Source of the DNA: Cudoniella acicularis
Taxonomy: Eukaryota; Ascomycota; Leotiomycetes; Helotiales; Helotiaceae
Direction of reading: 5' to 3'
Assembly: GCA_013054445.1 (NCBI GenBank)
Contig: JAAMPI010000145.1
Location: 1 to 59,820 of the forward strand
DNA length: 59,820 nucleotides
Shown: positions 1-10,229 of the stretch, in pieces
How the letters are laid out: each line of letters begins with the position of its first letter
Position numbering within the stretch: position 1 is the stretch's first letter
The notes under the pieces: model-generated
The model's database searches: none
What the model saw: only the letters and a program-made list of their open reading frames with translations
Told to the model about the DNA's origin: nothing
Position numbers and translations under genes: made by a program

Positions 1-751
1 TCAGATGAGCCGCGCTAGTAAGCGCCCTCGAGTCAATGGTCTGCAGCCTACCGTCCTCTAATTCCAACCTTTCCAACCGTTGCAGGACCCGATCTTTGCG
101 AGCCTTAGCAAGCGTGTCAGCAAAGTAGTAATTGATCGTCTGAAGGATCCCCCCCCTCTCGTCATGCAATATCTGGGTGAGTTGGGCTGCAGCAGCTACA
201 TGGGTCGAGTTGTGGAATGCCAAGTTGCGAGTTCCAATCTTGACTCGGAGGGCTTCTTTAGGAATGAGATCCTCTAAGAGGTGCTTATTGAATTGGTGGA
301 CTATCTCCTCCACTGTAGAAATGTATTTCAGTGCTATCGGCTCCCACTTCGCAGATTGCTAGTGGAAACGGCTTTCAAGGACCGCTGGATTGGCTGTGCT
401 CGGCAACTCAGCTCCATGTGATTCGTGGTAACGGCTACGAATCCATTCGTACATGCTTTCCTCGCTCTTTATGCGCTTGTCTGACGAGCGGCGCTGGAAG
501 GATTGGTCTATCGTACTGTCAACTAATCGGAACAGGCTCCTGTGGCCATTGTGCTTAATGTCTTGACCAAACACTTCGTTGCCGTTTTGTATGTGCATCC
601 TCAGCGTAAGCGGATGCTGAGACTCTAGCGTGCTGTCGTAGTTTCCGGCAAGACTGTCTGTCACCTGTCTCTGGTATTTCGCTGCTAGACGCACCAGAAA
701 CTGGCTGTCACAGATACGAAATAATAGTTTGTTTAAGGTCCCATATCCCAA
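1..751 (-). pseudogene. Dynamin-family GTPase stalk fragment, truncated and interrupted
   Basis: The minus strand encodes the middle/stalk part of a fungal dynamin/Mx-like GTPase. Visible hallmarks are AAKYQRQVTDSLAGNY near 670, MYEWIRSRYHESHGAELP near 430 (the usual W-I-R...R-G-x-E-L-P motif), and after the break QSAKWEPIALKYIS and LLEDLI. Reading stays in one frame except for a TAG codon at about 359-361, immediately before QSAKWEP, so a single nonsense change separates two coherent halves. The N-terminal GTPase domain, which should lie above 751, is absent: the DNA there is AT-rich and non-coding, and an in-frame stop lies just upstream. The C-terminal part runs off the left edge. Family role (membrane remodelling GTPase) is known; that this copy is a non-functional relic is inference from the missing GTPase domain and the stop. 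Confident family call; broken status also confident. Confidence 0.8.
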
Positions 752-1206
752 GTACTAGGATTATTAAGACAATATAAGGCGGAATTTTCTTGACGTATTG
801 TATTAAGGACGTCACTAGCTTTGATGCCTACTAACCTTCGTAATATTATATAGTCAAAATATGTCTAGGAAATATCAGAAGGGTTATACTACTAAGCCCC
901 TCGGTGAAGTTACGTTGTAAAAAGGATTCGTATCAAATCATGATTTACCGCTAAATAGCTATCAAGTTTGTACAAAGTAGTAGCAGGGCAGAATCACATT
1001 GGCTACAAAGCTACATTCAAGATACATTCAGGATAGCTATCGAATAATAGAGATAGGAGATTTCCATGCTCTTCTGAGCGGCGCAACCTTCGTGCAGATG
1101 ATAATCATCCGTCTTCAAGACCTTTGAGCTCTAGCATTCTACGGCCACCATGACCCGAATATATCCTCACTACGGTGGCCGGCGACTCCGTCCCAACCTT
1201 GTGAAT
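752..1206. other. AT-rich spacer without gene
   Basis: No coherent reading frame. The stretch from about 755 to 1060 is AT-rich with many TA steps and could be the decayed 5' part of the neighbouring dynamin relic, but no GTPase motif (GxxxxGKS) is recognisable on either strand. Confidence 0.5.
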
Positions 1207-2102
1207 TCATCCCAACATAAAAATGGGTTCCTTTTTCCCAGCCTCCAACTCCTCGGAGTTTATTGGCTTATTGAAGAACAGCCCAATCATAGCAACTGTC
1301 TTGAGAACGACGCTTACCAGCAGTGCAAACGCCGAACTGACGTTCTTGTTCGCGAATGCGCCTGCGAAACTACCTCCAGCCAACATGATCAGGAAAGCAA
1401 TTCGGCGATTCCGCGAGCGGTTACCCCGCGCATACAGTCTCGGATCGATCAACAAGTCGACATAAGCCGCCGTCGCCATGGCCGTGGTGATCTCCGTAAT
1501 CTTCAAGCTCCTAGCCATAGCCACCTGTGCCGACGCCGCAAAAGCCAGCAGTGACAGTACGGCGAAGGCACACGGACCGGTGCGCGAATGCGGCGTGGCA
1601 TACTGAATGGCGACGCCGCCCAGACCATCATGGTCTGCACGAGTGACGACACGAGAAGCCAGGCGCGCCGGCGCGGACCGACCGCGTTGCCGATCTGTCC
1701 GGCAATCCAGCTGCCGGTGACAAAGAGGGCCAGCGAGATGCCGATGTTGGTGAATTCCAAGGCACTGGAGGCAAGACCGCTGATGCCGATGGCTAGCAGG
1801 AGTGTGTTGCCTGTTTGGTTGGAGGCGAAGCAAAGGTAGTCAGGATAGGTGCAAGCATCTTGGATGCCGGTGCAAAAGGCAAGTAGAAGGAGCTGCATTT
1901 CGAGAAAGAGATCGTCTCGGATAGGCTCGTTCATGTATGTAAGGAATGACTTGCGTTGGGTTGGAGCTAGCGAGGTGGAGGTTCGCTGTGCGGTGAGGTG
2001 TGTATTGAAATCATCCTTGGTCTCTACGGCTTCTGCTTTGAGAGGACTGAAATTTGAAGGGGATAGTTGAGTTTCTTCGGTTCTTGCCTCAGATGCTGCC
2101 AT
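1207..2102 (-). CDS. DUF1275 (YoaK-like) membrane protein, frameshifted
   Basis: The minus-strand ATG at 2102 opens a frame with a hydrophilic N-terminus (about 65 residues) followed by the typical DUF1275 start: LLLLAFCTGIQDACTYPDY, then FASNQTGNTLLLAIG (the family's G-x-x-D-A ... T-G-N pattern). Four to five membrane helices follow. After MMVWAA the frame is lost and the family sequence continues in another frame (AIQYATPH ... LLAFAASAQVAMA, TEITTAMATAAYVDLL, then a final helix and stop at 1207). The switch lies at about 1611-1618 and needs one missing base; no intron fits. Combined length is about 298 residues, normal for the family. The function of DUF1275 proteins is not established. Either the gene is a recent pseudogene or the base was lost in sequencing; no other damage is visible, so a sequencing error or very recent mutation is likely. 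Confidence 0.75.
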
Positions 2103-3754
2103 GTTTGACGATAAAAGGGACTCGGCAATGACCAGTTGATTAACAAGATCAGTATTGGGTTGGAAATAAAGAGTCGTTCCAAATGCATGACAATCGTCTC
2201 AAGGATCGTACAGCACAGTATTTATATTTCGTCCAGAAAGATGGAGCGAGGGAACCCCCCAGGCTATCATCCGGATTCAGCTGCCTCCGTGAAGTTTTCT
2301 GAGAGTACGGTTGAAGAGCCTACATAACCCACCATAATCGATAGCGGCCCACAAAGTCGTGAGCAATTACAACGCATCAGCAGGAAAGGGGTTTTCCTAT
2401 ACGCTATCTCGTAGCGCTCCAGACACATCGCTGCTCTCTCAGAGGTCGACCAAGATTGTGGCGACAGGGAAAGACTGTCTCTTTGTGCTTTTTCCATACA
2501 AAACTGCTTGCTGCTCGTCGTGTTGGTCAACCNGGCCAAACGAGCGCGGAAATTCGGCATTGCGATACAACTTATCGAATTGTGGCGACAGGGAAAGACT
2601 ATCTCTTCGTGCCTTTTCCATACAGAACTGCTTGTTGCTCGTCGTGTTGGTCAACCAGGTCAAACGAGTGCATTGTGGCGACAGGGAAAGACTTTCTCTT
2701 TGTGCCTTTTTCCATTCGAACTGCTTCCTACTCGTCGTGTTAATCAACTAGGTCGAAGGAGCGCCGGAATTCGGCATTGCGATGCAGCCTATCGATTTGT
2801 CAGAGAAATGCAGCTAGAAGCGGTCCTTTCGTCGTGATAATAATTGCGGAATGTTTTGGACGGCCATAAGACTTAAATCAAAATTGAACCCAGTGAAGGG
2901 CGTCGAGATTTTGCTGTCCAGCGATTTACTAGGCAAAATAGCCTTTCCTTGGGAATATTGCCCAGTATGATATGTGAGAAGGGGTTTCCTTTCGTGACGA
3001 GCGAAATTTGGTGCGGGCTAGCGCGCTCGGGAGACGATCCCAATTCCTGACTTCTCCGAGTTTTCTTCCAGTTCACCGAGGGAGGTGCCCGTACTCACCT
3101 GCATGCATTCGTAGGCAATTTTGGAGACAGGGTAGCGGCGAGGCAGACGTCATCATCTGGTCCGATCAGTTCGAACAAGTCCACTTCACATCACCACTAA
3201 CTGCTTAGGAAAGCAGTCAAATGAAGCTGAAAAGGAGGACCTGGGAATCGAAATTCTGATGGAAGCATTCGACTCCTGAGAAAGGGGCCATCTCTTATAT
3301 ATTCGTCCATAGTAACTTGTCTTATGAATCCATGTTGTGGCTGATCACGTCAAATAATCTAACATTGCGCAATTTCCTTGGCGGGTCAGGTATTGGCCCG
3401 AGGCGAAGTCGGTGTGCACTGCACCAGACAGAAGGGTGAAGGAAACGAACACCCTTGTATAGTTATACATCACCTGCAGTATAATAAACATTGACGCCTA
3501 CGCTACAAGTTCGCTCTTCTCAGAGATATCAGATCTTGACTTTCGATTCGATTTATGGACTCGATCTGACTTGAAAGAAATGTGTTAATTTTTTTTTTCT
3601 TCTTTTAGTACTCCTGGCAGTTAATATATTTTAATTGCAAGGGCGAAATTCTACTACCAACAAAAAGGCAGTATGGTGGAGCAATTGAGCAACGTTTTTG
3701 AGCCTCGATAATGCAACCTACAGTATACATGATATTCTGCCAACCACTTATGTT
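2103..3754. other. Intergenic region with a minisatellite
   Basis: Apart from the tandem repeat at 2455-2800, no coding stretch is convincing. A poly-T/CTT tract sits at about 3589-3604. Short open frames in both directions have no recognisable protein pattern. Confidence 0.5.
2455..2800. repeat. Tandem repeat, three units of about 93-128 bp
   Basis: Three consecutive copies begin ATTGTGGCGACAGGGAAAGA at 2455, 2579 and 2672. Each continues through a CTCTTYGTGCCTTTTTCCAT-like block and a GCTCGTCGTGTTGGTCAACC-like block. Copies 1 and 3 end with an additional segment of about 31 bp (the ATTCGGCATTGCGATRCA block), which copy 2 lacks, so the periods are 124 and 93 bp. Copy 1 holds an N at 2533, so collapse of further copies in the assembly is possible. 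The copies share all-frame openness simply because the unit lacks stops; I do not regard them as coding. Confidence 0.85.
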
Positions 3755-6426
3755 CTATATTAATCTAACCTCCACTTTCACTACTTCCTTCTCTTGCACC
3801 CTGTCCGTGCTACCTATGCCTTCTCCCAGCTCCTGGGCTTGCTCCATCATCGTTGACCTAAATTCCTCGGTTGCAGTAGCGCTCACTAGCGCGCTCTGTA
3901 GGTCTGGGTGGAAAAATGGTCTGTTGATGCCATGCAGGGTGGCCATTCTCACTGCTGAAGCACTGGTCGGTGGACCAGAGGACGCGCCTGCGTCCTCTAT
4001 GTGGGACTCAATGGCCTTCTCCTCCCGTGATACAAAGTCTCCGGGCTCAACGTCACCGGTTGTATGGACAATTGACTTGCGCCTCTTTGCGTTGGACGCG
4101 GGGTCGATAAAAGCGGTGAGATCTCCGGCATCCTGCATTTCTGCAAGACTGTAAATGGCTTTGAAGTGTCGAGGCTCGCCGTTATCGGCTTCAAAAGATG
4201 GAAATCCGAAGCCGGCGGCAGCGAGGGCGCGTTTTGACCAGCGGTTGTTGATGCAAGCAAAGTGCCATTGCACAGCATTCGGCGCAGCATGGCGATCCAG
4301 TTGGTTCCTGATGTCGATCAAGGTTTGTATTGAAGTCAGGTCAACGTTGTTGACCGCCGAAAAGTCTAATATAATGGCCTTGAGGGTGGGACGGGTATCA
4401 TTGGTCATCGGGTCCTTGCTTCGGCATAGGGTGGGGTCGTTCCATGAACGGTCGCCAGGTTTCTCAAAGTTACGCTCAATCGTTGGTCGAGTCTCATCCA
4501 AGATAACTGTAGCCATATGGTCCAATTGATTGTTTGCATTAGAATAGTTGAAGCCTTCACTGAAGCGATAGATGAAGATTCCTTGGTATGGACGTTCGAT
4601 TTCAACATCTGGATTTGACCCGTCTTGACGATTAAGAGGAAGGAAGATGGGTCTCGAGGAATCGGTACTTTTGTCAGAATCCAAGCTGCTTGCGGGGATC
4701 CATTTTTCTTTTTCGTACTTGACACTTCGGACTTTGACCTTTCCGAGAAATCCCCCATGTGCCTTGAAGACTCTAAAAACTAGGATGGCGAGAGAAAGAC
4801 CTATCGTGGCAAAGATACCATGTTCAATACTGTCGAAAATCGTTATAGACAAACCAATCACAAAGATAATGAAGTCGAGAGGGCTAATCTTCCAAAATTC
4901 GTATAGTGTCGAGGGTGGGGTGACAACTATAAAGAATCAGTTGAAATATCTTCAGAGTATGTAGTGCCAACATACGATCGCCTATGGCGTGAATGATGAC
5001 AGCAGCTAGTGCAGAGCGTGGGACGTAAAAGAACATTCCTGTCAGGGTATATAAGGCGAGCAGAACCACGATGGCGGTAGCCACACCAGCCAATGGAGTT
5101 CTCGACCCAGCTTTGGCGTTTATAGCCGAACGTGACAACGATCCAGTTGCAGCATAGGCTCCAACCAGCGGCCCAAGAAGATTTGTAACTCCTATGGCTA
5201 TGAACTCGGAGTTGGGATTGATGGTATAGTTGTTGATTCGACCAAAGGACTTTGCGATCGATATGTGCTCAATTACAAGAACAATGCACGCCGCGGGGGT
5301 TTGACTAAGGAGGGTTGCTAGAACTTTGGCCTCAATTTTTGGTGGAGGTGCAGTATGGAAGCCTATTGGCATTAGCACTAAATTCAGAGAATTTTCTATC
5401 AGGTTGCACTGACCCGAAGGAATGAATCCCAAAATCCGAAACAAGGGGTCATCTTTTCGGGTTCTATTGACAAGGTAAGATACCAATGTATAAAAAAGTA
5501 GTATAAGCACGGTTCGAAGCGTTGAGACAAAGAATATCGCCTTTGCCATTTTTGGCCTCTTTATGGCAACCGATGAACAGATCCACTTTATGATGTATAA
5601 CATCGCCAGAGAGGTAAGTCCAAGTGCAGCATCGATTCGAATACGGTTCAGATGTTTTAGAATATTCAGACCAATGAAAAATGCAGGGTCTCTCCCGGAT
5701 ATTCCTGCCATGCCCATCATGACTGGGATTTGGCTAAAAGTGATAGTAACAGCGGAACCGGTGATAAACGCCGAAACTGCTGGAAGGGAAAGGAGGTCCG
5801 CCAACCAGCCAAGGCGCAAAAATCCAATAGCGAAAATAACACCCCCAGCGAGCATGCTGATAGTACCGGCCAAGGTTTCGGGTGATTCTGTAGGATGGTC
5901 TGCTGCAATATTTGAAAGAATGGCTCCGGTAACGATTGAAGCAACGGCGACGGGGCCAATATTGATGTCTTTCGAAGTCCCAAATACCCAATAGCACAAG
6001 GCTCCCGTGAATGAGGTATAGAGGCCATACTGCACAGGGAGCCCAGCCAATTCGGAATATGCCATTCCCTAAATTTCAAGTTAACCATGATCCATCTACG
6101 TACTTGACCAAACTTACTTGAGGTATCACCACAGCTCCTACAGTGACTCCAGCAATGACATCGCCCAGAAACCATTGGAGATTGTAGTTGAAAAGCCATT
6201 TATAACATGGGAAAGTGTCCTCTACATATTGTAGTATTCCTTGCTTCTCTGGTACAATGCTTTTGATATACTCAAGTACTGTGGGTTTTTGTTCCATAAA
6301 CCCGTCCGAGGCTTGGGTCGCAAACCAAGTATCTTGAGCTCGTCGACTTTGTGTGTCCTCCTGATATTGCCTAATGACTGGTAGATTTCTCGCAGCGCGC
6401 TTGAAAGCGCTCTGTTCGGAGGCCAT
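3755..6426 (-). CDS. SulP-family sulfate permease with C-terminal STAS domain
   Basis: Three exons fit exactly: 6118-6426, 4976-6068 and 3755-4926, joined by 49-bp introns (6069-6117 and 4927-4975), giving 857 residues. The ATG at 6426 (MASEQSAFKR) is preferred because the open frame upstream has no better start. The cytosolic N-terminus leads into the SulP entry motif (LQWFLGDVIAGVTVGAVVIP, then GMAYSELAGLPVQYGLYTSF), followed by about ten further membrane helices with FGTSKDINIGPVAVASIVTG. Splicing restores HAIGDLVTPPSTLYEFWKIS. The C-terminal part contains a STAS domain (RPTLKAIILDFSAVNNVDLT, then SIQTLIDIRNQL). It should be a plasma-membrane proton-coupled sulfate/anion transporter like yeast Sul1/Sul2 and Neurospora CYS-14. 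Both frame transitions coincide with consensus splice sites, so the gene looks intact. Confidence 0.93.
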
Positions 6427-6875
6427 TTCAAATCCTCTTGCGGTTCCCAGCAATAATATTGGCGTTGTTACCCAGACTGAAAAGAGATTCAACCTTACAG
6501 CAATAATTATTTGCGAAGATCAAAAGAAACTACTTTCCTTGAGAAAGAAGAGAGACAAGTATAATCCAGAGCTGATGGTTGAAAACGAGAACAGTGGAGC
6601 AGAATTTAGAGAGCAGCCCTTTAAAGAGGTTGTCCACCGATGGATCGATCAGAGATGCATACGTATACTGCCTGGACAGAGAAATTTTCGTCTCAAAGCA
6701 AAGGAGGTCACCAGGACTAGAACGGTGTCCCACTTGGATAGAGTCTGCAGATTATTCAAATCGGCACGTAGCAGAATAATTAACATTAAAGGCCGAGTCC
6801 GTTGGGTCGCTATACTCAATATTTGTGCTACTTAGGCAAAACCTTGGCGAACCATGATGACCCTATACTAATACG
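6427..6875. other. Upstream region of the sulfate permease gene
   Basis: The open frames here are short and match nothing. The region presumably contains the promoter of the minus-strand permease; I could not assign regulatory sites. Confidence 0.4.
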
Positions 6876-7105
6876 CAGCAAGTATAGACTGCGTGATGGG
6901 TAACCCGCGGGTACCCGTTCGGCGTGCTTCTCTTTTGTTTCTAGGCTAAATTTAATATAGACTTTTTAACAGAACTAGAAATTTTGAGCCTATTATAAAA
7001 ATTCGATATTTATTAAATAAACCCTTAGGGCTTTACTTGACGCACGGCTAGGCACGGACCAACTGGTCCGTGTACGGGTACCCATCACGCAGTCTACAGC
7101 AAGTA
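6876..7105. mobile_element. Miniature inverted-repeat element (MITE) with 9-bp target duplication
   Basis: The element spans 6885-7096 (212 bp). Its ends are perfect 18-bp inverted repeats, TAGACTGCGTGATGGGTA at 6885-6902 and the reverse complement at 7079-7096. It is flanked by direct repeats CAGCAAGTA at 6876-6884 and 7097-7105. The interior is AT-rich around a TTAAATAAA core and has two small palindromes near the ends (GCGGGTACCCG at about 6906 and GGACCAACTGGTCC at about 7056). There is no reading frame, so it is non-autonomous. A 9-bp duplication fits Mutator-like elements; hAT elements (8 bp, ends often beginning with TAG or CAG) are the alternative. Perfect ends and an intact duplication imply a fairly recent insertion. 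Confidence 0.88.
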
Positions 7106-7119
7106 TTAGCCGAAAATGC

Positions 7120-8340
7120 TTGAATTACGAAAATCGCGTACTCTCTTCCCAATACCCGTCCCTTTGATATTATCCATATTGCCTATTCTAAGCAGCCTGG
7201 TTCTTGATTCTATATAACATTGATGCTAACTGCCGGCGTGGTCACGAAAACTGCACAGCGACCCGATTTGTCTGCGAGATCACCTCATCCATCACCCGCC
7301 GGGGAGAATTCGGTCTGTACATGAGAACTCTCGACTCTACTCCTCCTTCCTCGATCGATATCTCTCCGTCGAAGAGGTTTAGGTGGTACCGTCGAACGCT
7401 CCCGGCCACTGACGTCCCCTTACATCGACTTGGTTATCGGTATAGCACTTGCGTGTAATGCCGAGTACACTACACGCCCTTACTCTAGCCTATATAGCTA
7501 GACGAGCAGCGAGAGGCCCTACGGACCGCGCGAGCAGCTGAGATCGTAGCTAAAAGGGGAGAAAGGGGAGAGGGGGGTCGGGTTCACTGAGCAACACTCG
7601 CGAGACGCGCTATTGAACGTTCTCCTGGCTTTATATCTTAATTTAATCCTTCGCGGGAGTCGTATAACCTAGGAGAGCTACGTCACGAATACGGGTTCTA
7701 TCGTGCCATTTACTTTATCGGCGAACAGGTTCATCCCTAGAAGCAGTTCTCCGTACACTACGTACAAGGGCACGGTCAGTTAGAGCCTTTACAGCCAGTC
7801 CTGACAGAGTTACAGATGCTTCTCATAGACGACTCTCTACAGGCCCGCCGTTATATAGGGACATCCGTAAATATAACTCCACGCTCGCGTTTACCACGAT
7901 TAGCTATAATAAAGACACACGGGTTAGTTTTCGGGGCGGGATCTAGTACTTCTAGATCCGCGACGAGCTCTTTCACCTCTAAGGCCCTTTGAAGATCGAG
8001 GACAGTCATACTCCCGCGTTCACGCAGCTCTTTTTCTATAACCTAGAGTATACAACGAATGTATAGATAGACCGCTACCTAACGCTCGATCGTATAGTCC
8101 TATTAGAGCTTTTATAGATGCTTATAGACTATAATCCGTTTAATTATGTCTAAAACAGCTTATAAGCACTTAGGTAAATCTATAAATAGCTAGTTTCAAC
8201 TACTCTTGAATTTATACATATGTTTTATTATAAAATTAAGAGTAGATCGTTATTATAAAAACTTATTAACTAGTAATAAAGTTACTATTATTCTTATAGA
8301 CAAGTTCAAGAGAGATGCTTAAAGAGAAGTATTTATAAGA
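7120..8340. mobile_element. Degenerate transposon-like relic, TA-rich and TG-poor
   Basis: By eye the tract at about 7480-8340 is full of TA and CG steps and nearly lacks TG, a skew expected from repeat-induced point mutation (C to T on one strand). On the minus strand a coherent peptide of about 60 codons can be read between about 8025 and 7855 (it contains TVLDLQRALEVKELVADLEV) and ends in a TAA; its neighbours are broken by further TA-containing stops. I cannot assign it to a transposon family. No terminal repeats were found. It lies directly beyond the MITE. Confidence 0.45.
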
Positions 8341-10229
8341 AAGAAAAGTGTGTTAAAGACCTATTTATCGTCTAGCCTCGTAATTTTAAAACCCTGACAA
8401 TAAAAATTAACTACGCTTTGCGCAGTACTAAAAGCTCGTGAAGTGACGGTCGAAAATGAGATTACCTTCGCAGGTACCCCTGGAGTGTGGCACAACTCGA
8501 ATAACATTATTTTAATTTGAGTTTGAAGTTGGACATTTCCCTTCCACCCCCTTGAGGGCATAGAGAAGACTACGTCCTTTGGAGGTAGACCCTATAGTAT
8601 GTGAAAGAAGAGTGACAATCGAAAAGAATATTCCGCGTGAGTTTACTTTCTTACGGTCGAATATTTACATATACCAACTGTACACTGGCAAAAGCGTCCA
8701 TTTCGCGTATCCATCACTGCATTGAAATGGAACATCAACTCACTAGCCGTTTCCCCCTCCAAATATGAATGCTAGTTAGCAAAATACGACAGCCCGCATG
8801 TTGATAGTCTTCGCACGAACTTATCAAAGAACAAGCAACGTATCATCGTCTACTGAAGTCAAAGGAATTAAAAATAACCGCAGCGCTTACAGTCATATTC
8901 GAATTGTGTCGAAGGCAGTTGTTCGTGATCATAATGTTTTATAAAGCGCCTTCGGCATTTGCGATGTCGGATCTCAACACACGCAAGCACCCCTTAACGC
9001 CGAAAGTTTCAAGGCTCTCGGCGCAATAGAAGTCTCTAATGTTTATTGATATGAAAAATGCTTTTTGACATAATCAGTTGCATCTTGTAGCTGCTGTGAT
9101 CGTGTTTTGAATTAGCTGCTATTTAATAATGTTGAAGTGTTTCATTCGATTTCGCGAGTTGGCGAGGATGGCTAAAAAGAAGCGGTTGTCAGCAACTTTT
9201 CATGCCACAGGAGGTTATGAGCAAAATGAATGCACTCCCATGAGTTGGAACTCTTTTCTTAAGGAAGGGACTCGTTTCACAAGTACCTTTTTGCTCCGCT
9301 TCAGCAGCATTCTTTTACATACACGCCGGTCGCGACCATTTCCATAATCATTCGAAAAGTATTTTTGTAACGAGATGTATAGCATTGCAGTTTATCTATC
9401 CCTTAATAATACAAAGCATTGAAATAATTCTATCCAAATTGAGCCAATGAAGAAAGCAGGCCGTCTCAAACAAGCCTTCTAAAGCGCGCCATTGAAACGG
9501 AAAGAAAAGAAAGCAGATAATCCCAACCAAGCTATGCTGCTGCCTCAAATATGCCAGACAAACCAAACTACTTAAAACAGGAAAACTGAGAAAAAAGGTT
9601 CCCTGTATACCATCAACTTAGTAGTCCCTGCTCCTTCTAGCTGCTGCAAAATCTTGTGAGTGGTTTGAAAGTCACAAATTGCGACGCTTTATTTTGTGGC
9701 GAGGAGCTCGCTAATTTTCAGCGAGTTGTACGCTAAACTTTAGCGTGTGCTCCCAACGTCATACCAGTAGCTCAGCAGAAGTTTAGCACTTGATTTGGGC
9801 TGCAAGTCCAGATGTTCTCAACCACTCCGCCTTCAAATACGTAAAAACATCTGTGCGGTCGAATAATTAACCGCCTCTCCAGCCTCACCCATTTTTCCAT
9901 TTTGAAGTTGCATCAAGCCACTAACTCATCCCTACGGACCCTACCGAAGGAGGAGTTCCATTGGGCTTGTTGTGTACCAACCCAGCTGTTCGGTTAGCTA
10001 GCGCTTACAGTATGGTCTGTTTTTTGGGGGGCCATGTGCGTCCCTTATTGCCATTTTCAGGGGGTGCCCGTAGTGAAAATAATAAAACTCCCTTGCCTCA
10101 GATTTTGATCGCGGTTGGTTCCAACTCGTCGTACAGGGCAGAAACATGGTTAGTGATAAGTACTTCATTCATCATCTCCTACACAAGCTACACTTAATTG
10201 ATTCTCCAATAACCCCCCCTCCTACGAAA
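8341..10229. other. Long intergenic stretch before the RiPP-type cluster
   Basis: No gene is supported. Two small hairpins are adjacent at 9707-9725 (CTCGCT...AGCGAG) and 9731-9745 (CGCTAAA/TTTAGCG). The segment 9755-9840 resembles parts of tRNA D- and anticodon arms on both strands but lacks a T-arm and matching acceptor stem. The promoter of the plus-strand P450 gene should lie at the right end. Confidence 0.4.

Noticed and set aside
2359..2751. Open frames through the minisatellite on both strands
   Set aside because: The unit simply lacks stops in several frames; no start context, no protein similarity, and an N base interrupts.
9755..9840. tRNA-like sequence (GGCGGAGTGGTTGAGAAC on minus, TAGCTCAGC on plus)
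   Set aside because: D-arm-like pieces occur on both strands, but there is no GGTTCRA T-arm and no pairing acceptor stem, so a functional tRNA is not supported.
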